Assembly (NCBI GenBank): GCA_002424845.1
Contig: DILD01000028.1
Coordinates: 23,403 to 87,402, forward strand
DNA: 64,000 nucleotides
DNA from: Thiobacillus denitrificans
Lineage (GTDB): Bacteria; Pseudomonadota; Gammaproteobacteria; Burkholderiales; Thiobacillaceae
Reading direction: 5' to 3'
Position numbers and translations under genes: made by a program. Position 1 is the stretch's first letter. Each line of letters opens with the position of its first letter. Shown one piece after another: positions 58,059 to 64,000 of this stretch. Below the pieces are notes generated by a model, which made no database searches, was not told the origin of the DNA, and saw only the letters and a list, made by a program, of their open reading frames with translations.

Positions 58059-58723
58059 ACGCTCGCGCCGGTATCGGCATGACATCGGCACGCACGCGTG
58101 GTCGCATGGTTGAGCGCCTGCGTGAGCAAGGCATCCGCGACGAAACCGTGTTGGCCGCGATGGGTAATGTCCCCCGCCATCTTTTTGTCGATCAGGCGCT
58201 GGAGTCGCGTGCCTATGAAGATACGGCGCTGCCGATCGGGTTCGGCCAAACTATTTCCAATCCTTATATCGTTGCACGCATGGCCGAGTTGGCACGCCAC
58301 GGCGAGAGCGGCCAAGGACATGCGCTCGGCCGCGTGCTGGAGATCGGCCTCGGTTGTGGTTATCAGGCTGCGGTGCTGGGCAGACTGGCACGTGAAGTGG
58401 TGTCGATGGAACGCATTGCCGCACTGGTTGGAAAAACACGTGTGCGCCTGCGTGAATTGCGGGTCAACAACGTCAAGATAAAACATGGAGATGGCATGCA
58501 TGGGGCAAAGGATTTCGCGCCTTTCGACGCCATCGTGATTGCCGCTGCGTTTGCCGAGGTGCCGCAAGAACTGCTGCCGCAACTCGTCGATGGCGGGCGT
58601 TTGGTGATGCCGCTCGGCAATGCCACACAGACATTGTGTGTGGTGGAGCGTCAGGGCGATTCGTTTGTCGAGCACCTGCTCGAAGGGGTGAAGTTTGTTC
58701 CCTTGCTACCGGGGGTTGCGTGA
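58043..58723 (+). CDS. pcm: Protein-L-isoaspartate O-methyltransferase
   Basis: A 226-residue SAM-dependent methyltransferase repairing isoaspartyl residues in aged proteins. [29 protein letters not shown] near residue 45 is diagnostic. Motif I reads [11 protein letters not shown] near residue 98, where EIGTGSGYQ or EIGTGCGYQ is usual, so the Thr is replaced by Leu. GGRLVMPLG follows near residue 190. It overlaps surE and nlpD. Confidence 0.93.
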   Translation: MAETLNARAGIGMTSARTRGRMVERLREQGIRDETVLAAMGNVPRHLFVDQALESRAYEDTALPIGFGQTISNPYIVARMAELARHGESGQGHALGRVLEIGLGCGYQAAVLGRLAREVVSMERIAALVGKTRVRLRELRVNNVKIKHGDGMHGAKDFAPFDAIVIAAAFAEVPQELLPQLVDGGRLVMPLGNATQTLCVVERQGDSFVEHLLEGVKFVPLLPGVA

Positions 58724-59604
58724 GCAGAGGGTGGCTGCTTGTGTTGCTGGTATTGGCTGGTTGCACGGCATCCGGACCCGCACCTGTGAGTGATCGCTCC
58801 CAGGTGCGCAATGCAGCCATAAGCGGGGCGCCGCGCCCGGTCACGCCACAGATAGCGCCATCCACGAATGGGCTGCATACCGTGCAGCCCGGCGATACGC
58901 TCTATGCCATCGCCTTTGCCAACGGTTTGGATTATCGCGAGATCGCAGTCTGGAATCACCTCGATTCGCCGGATCGCATTCTGGTCGGCCAGCCCTTGCG
59001 GTTGACGCCGCCGCCGGGCGCGATTGAAACCAAACCGCTCAACGACGAACCGGTGCCACGCGCGCGCCCCTTGACTCATCAGTCCGAAATCCGCGAGCCG
59101 CAAGCGGTGTTGCTGCCCTATTCCGAGGCCAACTGGGCGCAGGTGTCAAATGCCCGGCCGGTGGTCGCCCCTGTTTCGGTCGAACCAAAGCCTGTCGCTA
59201 CGCCGGCTGTGGCGGAGCCTGTTTCCAGTGCGGGGAGCGTTCGATGGATGTGGCCGACAGATGGCGTAGTGATCGGGCATTTCGGCTCGGCAGGCGGCAA
59301 GGGTATCGATATCGCCGGACAGCGTAATGCGCCGGTGAAAGCGGTGGCCCCGGGGAAAGTGGTATACAGTGGCAGTGGCCTGCGCGGTTATGGTCGCTTG
59401 CTGATCGTGAAGCACGCAGGTGAGTATTTGTCCGCCTATGCGCATAATGAATCCATCCTGGTGAAAGAAGGAGACATGGTGACAGCCGGGCAAAAGATTG
59501 CATTGATGGGGGATAGCGATGCTGACCGGGTCAAGCTGCATTTTGAAATCCGCCGTTATGGCAAGCCGCTTGATCCAATGAGTCATCTGCCGGGGCGTTC
59601 ATGA
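58720..59604 (+). CDS. nlpD: NlpD-type lipoprotein with LysM and degenerate LytM domains
   Basis: A 294-residue lipoprotein (lipobox LAGC). A LysM domain ([17 protein letters not shown], about residues 52-95) binds peptidoglycan. An M23/LytM domain forms the C-terminus ([24 protein letters not shown]). The first HxxxD metal ligand is missing (KGIDIAG lacks His), so it should activate an amidase such as AmiC rather than cut itself. The start is GTG 58720, overlapping the pcm stop. In E. coli the rpoS promoter lies inside nlpD. I could not identify one here. Confidence 0.92.
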   Translation: MSRGWLLVLLVLAGCTASGPAPVSDRSQVRNAAISGAPRPVTPQIAPSTNGLHTVQPGDTLYAIAFANGLDYREIAVWNHLDSPDRILVGQPLRLTPPPGAIETKPLNDEPVPRARPLTHQSEIREPQAVLLPYSEANWAQVSNARPVVAPVSVEPKPVATPAVAEPVSSAGSVRWMWPTDGVVIGHFGSAGGKGIDIAGQRNAPVKAVAPGKVVYSGSGLRGYGRLLIVKHAGEYLSAYAHNESILVKEGDMVTAGQKIALMGDSDADRVKLHFEIRRYGKPLDPMSHLPGRS

Positions 59605-60545
59605 GCAAAGACCTTGACGACGAATCCGAAGATTTGATGTCTGATGAACCTGAGGCATCAGAGTCTGCCGTCCAGGATTCGGCGGATGAACTGGCGTCCG
59701 CCATTCTCGGTGAGCCGCAAGTCGATGTGACCCAGTTGTACCTTAACGAAATCGGCAAGGCGGCGTTGCTGACCGCGGCAGAAGAGGTTGCGTTGGCTCG
59801 GCGCGTGGTTCTGGGCGATTTCGAGGCGCGCCAGATCATGATCGAGCGCAATCTGAGGCTGGTGGTCAACATCGCCAAGCATTATGCGAATCGCGGGCTG
59901 ACCCTGCTCGATTTGGTGGAGGAGGGGAATCTTGGTCTGATTCATGCGCTGGAAAAATTCGATCCTGAGCGGGGCTTCCGCTTTTCCACCTACGCCACCT
60001 GGTGGATCCGGCAGAATATCGAACGTGCGATCATGAACCAGTCGCGTACGATTCGCCTGCCGGTGCACATCATCAAGGAACTCAACATTTACCTGCGTGC
60101 CAAACGTCATCTGGAAACCCACGGCGTGACCGACGCCAGTCTGGACGACGTTGCCGCGCTGACCGGTCATCCGGTGGAGGATGTGCGCCGCATCATGCAA
60201 CTGAACGAAAGGGTGGCTTCGCTTGATGCGCCGCTCGATGTCGATCCGTCACTATCGCTGGGCGAGGCCATCGCTGACGACAATGCCCACCTTCCGGACG
60301 AGATGCTGCAGATCGAGGAAATCGAGCACCACGTTCACGAGTGGCTGGCCCAGCTCAACGACAAACAGCGCTGGGTGATTGAACGGCGATTTGGCCTGAA
60401 CGGCTACGAAGCCTGCACGCTGGAGGATCTGGCGCACGAATTGCAGGTTACCCGCGAACGTGTGCGGCAGATCCAGATGGAGTCCCTGCGCGTATTGAGA
60501 CAGTTGCTGAAGCGACGAGGTGTTTCCAGGGACGAATTGTTCTAG
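59601..60545 (+). CDS. rpoS: RNA polymerase sigma factor RpoS
   Basis: A 314-residue group 2 sigma factor. Region 1.2 ([18 protein letters not shown]), region 2 ([17 protein letters not shown] and [19 protein letters not shown]) and region 4 ([22 protein letters not shown]) are all intact. It has the long acidic N-terminus of RpoS. The ATG overlaps the nlpD stop, and nlpD-rpoS linkage supports RpoS over RpoH or RpoD. It controls stationary-phase and general stress genes. Confidence 0.96.
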   Translation: MSKDLDDESEDLMSDEPEASESAVQDSADELASAILGEPQVDVTQLYLNEIGKAALLTAAEEVALARRVVLGDFEARQIMIERNLRLVVNIAKHYANRGLTLLDLVEEGNLGLIHALEKFDPERGFRFSTYATWWIRQNIERAIMNQSRTIRLPVHIIKELNIYLRAKRHLETHGVTDASLDDVAALTGHPVEDVRRIMQLNERVASLDAPLDVDPSLSLGEAIADDNAHLPDEMLQIEEIEHHVHEWLAQLNDKQRWVIERRFGLNGYEACTLEDLAHELQVTRERVRQIQMESLRVLRQLLKRRGVSRDELF

Positions 60546-60607
60546 CCGGAGCAGGTGATGGGATATTGGCTGCGCCTCGCAGTGCGCTGTCGCTTGAGGG
60601 TACAACC

Positions 60608-61264
60608 ATGATCAACTGGCTACAGATCGATACCGTCTTGCTGGATATGGACGGCACACTCCTCGATCTGCATTTTGACAACCATTTCTGGCTGGATCAC
60701 ATGCCGCGCCGCTATGCCGAATATCACGGCCTTGAGACGGAGACGGCGCGTGCACGCCTGACGGCGCATTACGAACGCCACAGCGGTACCCTCAACTGGT
60801 ATTGCCTGGATTTCTGGAGCAGCGAGCTGGCGCTCGATGTTGTGCGGTTGAAGGAGGAAGTTGCGCACCTGATTGCGGTACGCCCGGACGTCCCGGCGTT
60901 TCTTCAGGCACTCCGCAATTCCGGCCGTCGCGTGGTGATGGTCACCAACGCCCACCCCAAGAGCCTGGACCTGAAAATGCGTGAAACCCGCATCGAGCGC
61001 TATTTCGATGCACTGATTTCCGCGCATCAGGTGGGTCTGCCCAAAGAACATCCGGATTTCTGGCAGAGATTGCAGGCGATCGAACCCTATGACAGGCAGC
61101 GCACGCTGTTTGTCGATGACAGTCTTCCTGTGCTTAATAGCGCACGGGCTTATGGCATTGGCCAATTGCTGGCGGTGTGCAACCCCGACTCACGACAGCC
61201 GCACAAGGATTGCGGCGAGTTCGAGGCGATCACCAGTTTCGAACAGGTGATGCCGGTCGTTTAG
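60608..61264 (+). CDS. HAD-superfamily nucleotidase (YrfG-like)
   Basis: A 218-residue HAD-IA phosphatase. Motif I DMDGTLLD is at residue 13 onward, motif II VTNAHPKS near residue 118, the Lys of GLPKEHPDFW near residue 150 and motif IV LFVDDSLPVL near residue 170. The arrangement resembles E. coli YrfG, a GMP/IMP 5'-nucleotidase. The substrate is inferred only. ATG 60608 follows GAGGG. It is convergent with the Mth938-like gene, overlapping it by four bases. Confidence 0.85.
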   Translation: MINWLQIDTVLLDMDGTLLDLHFDNHFWLDHMPRRYAEYHGLETETARARLTAHYERHSGTLNWYCLDFWSSELALDVVRLKEEVAHLIAVRPDVPAFLQALRNSGRRVVMVTNAHPKSLDLKMRETRIERYFDALISAHQVGLPKEHPDFWQRLQAIEPYDRQRTLFVDDSLPVLNSARAYGIGQLLAVCNPDSRQPHKDCGEFEAITSFEQVMPVV

Positions 61265-61650
61265 GCAGGCATCCCGGGCTCGATCAGCACGGCTGCGCCG
61301 ATGCTACGTCCTTCAGCAGCGAGGATGTTGTAGGTACGGCACAGCGCCCCGACATCCATCACTTCCAGCCCGATGCGTGCCTCGACCAGCGCTTGCGTCA
61401 GCGAGGGAGGGGGGAAGCGCAGGCGGGCGCCGGTTCCCAGCAGCAGGATGTCGAAATCACGCAGTGCGATCCATTCGAAATGAGCGCGGGTCAGTGCGGT
61501 AAACCCGAGGCCGGCCCACGGAGCGATTTCGATGCCCTGCGCACTCAGCAACAGGCTGGCATCGAAGCGCTGTCCGTTGATGAGGACATGGTCGTGACCA
61601 TAGCCGGTAAACAACAGCCGGCCAGCATCGGGGTCGAGATGAAGCTTCAT
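61261..61650 (-). CDS. Mth938-like domain protein
   Basis: A 129-residue protein of the Mth938/DUF498 (NDUFAF3-like) fold. FTGYGHDHVLINGQRFD at the N-terminus, then DILLLGTGARLRFPPP and DVGALCRTYNILAAEGRSIGAAVL are diagnostic. The family relates to a human complex I assembly factor, but bacterial roles are unclear. It is a single gene between the HAD gene and alaA, and is transcribed away from alaA. Confidence 0.85.
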   Translation of the reverse strand: MKLHLDPDAGRLLFTGYGHDHVLINGQRFDASLLLSAQGIEIAPWAGLGFTALTRAHFEWIALRDFDILLLGTGARLRFPPPSLTQALVEARIGLEVMDVGALCRTYNILAAEGRSIGAAVLIEPGMPA

Positions 61651-61821
61651 GCTGAAACCTTAGCAGATTCCAGCCGGGCAAGGAGCAGATGCCCGGCCGC
61701 CTCCGCGTCACCGAGCCCAGTTTAGTTTGCCGGGGCGGGGCGCCTCCGGTAAAATCCCGAGTTTTCCAAGGCATTGTTTTGTCTTGATTGTTTCGCTTAT
61801 TTTGCCCATCTGGAAATCACT

Positions 61822-63066
61822 GTGACGGCTGACAACAGGCCTCGTTTGCGCACCATCCATAAATCGACCAAGCTCGATAACGTCTGCTACGACATCCGTG
61901 GGCCGGTGATGGCGCGGGCGCGTCAGATGGAAGAGGAGGGACAGCGCGTCATCAAGCTGAACATCGGCAACCCCGCGCCGTTCGGCTTCGAGGCGCCTGA
62001 GGAGATCGTTCAGGACGTGATCCTGAACCTGCCGAATGCCTCGGGTTACAGCGATTCCAAGGGGCTGTTCTCGGCGCGCAAGGCGATCATGCACGAGACC
62101 CAGCGCAAGGGCATCGCCGGGGTGCAGATCGACGACATTTTCATCGGCAACGGGGTGTCCGAGCTGATCGTGATGGCGATGCAGGCGCTCCTGAACAACG
62201 GCGATGAGGTGCTGGTGCCGGCGCCCGATTATCCCCTGTGGACGGCGGCAGTGAGTTTGGGCGGCGGCAAGCCGCGTCACTACCTGTGCGACGAGGGCGC
62301 CGGCTGGCTGCCCGATCTGGACGATATTCGGGCCAAGATCACGCCGCATACCCGTGCCATCGTCATCATCAACCCGAACAATCCGACCGGCGCGCTGTAT
62401 CCGACCGAATTGCTGCTGGAAATCCTGGAGATTGCGCGGCAGCACCAACTGATCGTCTATGCGGACGAAATCTACGACAAGGTGCTGTTCGACGGGGTGA
62501 CGCACACATCCATTGCCTCGCTGGCCGAGGATGTGCTGGTCGTCACGTTCAACGGCCTGTCGAAAAATTACCGCGCCTGCGGCTATCGTTCGGGCTGGCT
62601 GATCGTGTCGGGCGACAAGCGCCACGCGAAAGACTACCTGGAAGGCTTGAACATGCTGGCGTCGATGCGTCTGTGTTCCAATGTGCCGGGGCAGTATGCG
62701 ATCCAAACCGCGCTGGGCGGCTACCAGAGCATCAACGATCTGGTTGCGCCGAGCGGACGGCTGACGCGCCAGCGCGACCTGGCGCATGAGCTCTTGACCC
62801 TGATTCCCGGTGTGAGCTGCGTGAAGCCGAAGGCGGCGATGTACCTGTTTCCCAAGCTCGACCCCAAGCTGTATCACATCCACGACGACCAGAAATTCAT
62901 CCTCAACCTGTTGGAAGAGGAGCGCGTACTGGTGGTGCAGGGCAGCGGCTTCAACTGGCCGCACCCGGACCACATCCGCGTGGTATTCCTGCCGCATGAA
63001 GAAGATTTGACCGAGGCGATTTCGCGCATGAGCCGGTTCCTCGACCGCCAGCGCGCGCATCGCTGA
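61822..63066 (+). CDS. alaA: Alanine/glutamate-pyruvate-type aminotransferase (AlaA-like)
   Basis: A 414-residue fold-type I aminotransferase of the AlaA/AlaC branch. Motifs are LDNVCYDIRGPVMARA, LNIGNPAPFGF, VPAPDYPLW, IINPNNPTGALY, YADEIYDKV and the PLP-lysine motif FNGLSKNYRACGYRSGW near residue 252. It probably exchanges amino groups between alanine/pyruvate and glutamate. GTG 61822 is chosen to match the family start. A TTG at 61774 keeps the frame open but lacks support. It is followed by hom, another amino acid gene. Confidence 0.9.
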   Translation: MTADNRPRLRTIHKSTKLDNVCYDIRGPVMARARQMEEEGQRVIKLNIGNPAPFGFEAPEEIVQDVILNLPNASGYSDSKGLFSARKAIMHETQRKGIAGVQIDDIFIGNGVSELIVMAMQALLNNGDEVLVPAPDYPLWTAAVSLGGGKPRHYLCDEGAGWLPDLDDIRAKITPHTRAIVIINPNNPTGALYPTELLLEILEIARQHQLIVYADEIYDKVLFDGVTHTSIASLAEDVLVVTFNGLSKNYRACGYRSGWLIVSGDKRHAKDYLEGLNMLASMRLCSNVPGQYAIQTALGGYQSINDLVAPSGRLTRQRDLAHELLTLIPGVSCVKPKAAMYLFPKLDPKLYHIHDDQKFILNLLEEERVLVVQGSGFNWPHPDHIRVVFLPHEEDLTEAISRMSRFLDRQRAHR

Positions 63067-63079
63067 TTTTTTATTTTTC

Positions 63080-63182
63080 ATCCGCGAAGGACGCGAAGAA
63101 GCACGAAGAAAACCCTGAAGACAGATTGTCAAAGCATGGCTTTTTTGAATTTACTTCGCGCTTCTTCGCGTCCTTCGCGGAT
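63080..63182. repeat. 29-bp inverted repeat between alaA and hom
   Basis: The arm 63080-63108 (ATCCGCGAAGGACGCGAAGA...) and the arm 63154-63182 (its inverse, ending CTTCGCGGAT) match at 28 of 29 positions, the exception being A63103 against C63159. A 45-base spacer separates them. The whole spacer region would fold into one very stable stem-loop between two same-strand genes. The arms resemble CTTCGCGTCC-type repeats common in bacterial genomes, as I recall. Confidence 0.85.
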
Positions 63183-63209
63183 AAAGACTTTTTGATTGAG
63201 ATTGCTTAA

Positions 63210-64000
63210 ATGAAACCCATCAACGTCGGCCTGCTGGGCCTGGGAACGGTCGGCGGCGGCACCCTTACCGTGCTGCGTCGCAATGCTACGGAAATCACCC
63301 GCCGTGCCGGGCGCGAAATCCGCGTGGTCCGCGCGGCCGTGCGCGACCTTGAAAAAGCCAAGTTGCTGGCTGGCGATCTGCCGCTGACGACCAATCCCTT
63401 CGACGTGGTCGACGATCCCGAGATCGATATCGTGGTGGAACTGATCGGCGGCTTGGAGCCGGCGCGCGAACTGGTGATGCAGGCGATCGCCAACGGCAAG
63501 CATGTGGTCACCGCCAACAAGCATCTGGTCGCCAAGTATGGCAACGAAATCTTCGCCGCGGCGCAGGCCAAGGGCGTGATGGTCGCGTTCGAGGCGGCGG
63601 TGGCGGGCGGCATTCCCATCATCAAGGCGCTGCGCGAAGGCCTCACCGCCAACCGCATCGAGTGGCTGGCCGGCATCATCAACGGCACCAGCAACTTCAT
63701 CCTTACCGAAATGCGCGACAAGGGCGCGGCGTTTGAAGACGTGCTGAAGCAGGCGCAGGAACTGGGCTACGCCGAAGCCGACCCGACTTTCGACATCGAA
63801 GGCATCGACGCCGCGCACAAGCTCACCATCCTGTCGGCCATTGCCTTCGGCATCCCGATGCAGTTCGACAAGGCCTACACCGAGGGCATTTCCAAGCTGA
63901 CGCGCGAGGACGTGCAGTACGCTGAGGAACTGGGCTACCGCATCAAGCTGCTGGGCATCGCCCGCCGCGCTGAAAACGGCATCGAGCTGCGCGTGCATCC
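63210..64000 (+). CDS. hom: Homoserine dehydrogenase (5' part, cut by window end)
   Basis: The first 263 codons of a homoserine dehydrogenase, still open at the window edge. The NAD(P)-binding GLLGLGTVGGGT is at residue 6 onward, VTANKHLVAKYG near residue 99, and GIINGTSNFILTEM with AEADPTFDIEGIDAAHKL near residues 155-200 carries the catalytic Asp/Lys region. It reduces aspartate semialdehyde to homoserine for threonine and methionine. A C-terminal ACT domain is expected beyond the window. ATG 63210 is preceded by no strong ribosome site. Confidence 0.95.
   Translation, partial: MKPINVGLLGLGTVGGGTLTVLRRNATEITRRAGREIRVVRAAVRDLEKAKLLAGDLPLTTNPFDVVDDPEIDIVVELIGGLEPARELVMQAIANGKHVVTANKHLVAKYGNEIFAAAQAKGVMVAFEAAVAGGIPIIKALREGLTANRIEWLAGIINGTSNFILTEMRDKGAAFEDVLKQAQELGYAEADPTFDIEGIDAAHKLTILSAIAFGIPMQFDKAYTEGISKLTREDVQYAEELGYRIKLLGIARRAENGIELRVH

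Overview
The window is chromosomal DNA of a betaproteobacterium, GC-rich and densely coded on both strands. The gene orders (glnD-map / rpsB-tsf-pyrH-frr-uppS-cdsA-dxr-rseP-bamA-skp-lpxD-fabZ-lpxA-lpxB-rnhB; sucCD-nadE-glnB; surE-pcm-nlpD-rpoS; alaA-hom) and the protein sequences best fit the Nitrosomonadales/Hydrogenophilales side of the class. A Thiobacillus-like organism is my best guess, from memory of those genomes and not from a search. I see no rRNA, tRNA, CRISPR array, transposase or phage gene. The mobile-looking content is limited to a small GC-rich palindromic repeat present twice.

Layout. 1-3.8 kb: a MoxR-type AAA ATPase, a metallopeptidase-like/VWA protein and an Hsp33 with a degenerate zinc centre, then a small alanine-rich lipoprotein. 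3.8-7.1 kb (minus): an aminotransferase, mtfA and rmuC. 7.2-7.8 kb: a glycine/cysteine-rich membrane protein. 7.9-14.8 kb (minus): a run ampD, clsC-like phospholipase D (frameshifted at its 3' end), purT, truncated haemoglobin, an unknown 418-residue protein, typA. 14.9-17.5 kb: purine/methylthioadenosine salvage (hpt, MTI phosphorylase), rsuA, def. 17.5-20.9 kb (minus): map-glnD. 21-35.2 kb: the translation, isoprenoid/phospholipid, outer-membrane-assembly and lipid A cluster, preceded by a strong promoter and a structured rpsB leader. 35.2-38.2 kb: small membrane, thioredoxin-like, Ca2+/cation antiporter and acyltransferase-like genes. 38.2-42.4 kb: sucCD, nadE, glnB. 42.4-45.3 kb: bamD divergent from rluD-pgeF, then an H-NS family gene. 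46-48.7 kb: a globin facing a minus-strand run nadC-GNAT-ligE. 48.7-57.2 kb: clpB, tamA, tamB. 57.3-61.7 kb: surE, pcm, nlpD, rpoS, a HAD phosphatase and an Mth938-like gene. 61.8-64 kb: alaA and the 5' part of hom.

Shared themes. Envelope biogenesis is represented by BamA, BamD, Skp, RseP, TamA and TamB, with the Lpx enzymes, CdsA and UppS supplying lipids. PII nitrogen signalling is represented by GlnD and GlnB. Stress and protein quality control are represented by Hsp33, ClpB, RpoS, Pcm and H-NS.

Most notable observations: (1) a repeat of about 91 bp sits in frame inside nadC, adding about 30 residues, and a near-identical copy lies between nadE and glnB; (2) Hsp33 keeps only one cysteine of each zinc-binding pair and is in an apparent operon with the MoxR/VWA pair; (3) the phospholipase D gene has its canonical C-terminus in another frame; (4) a possible rpsB leader switch, and long inverted repeats upstream of the hns-like gene and between alaA and hom. 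I did not find a complete novel defence or metabolic system. The MoxR-VWA-Hsp33 operon is the closest candidate.
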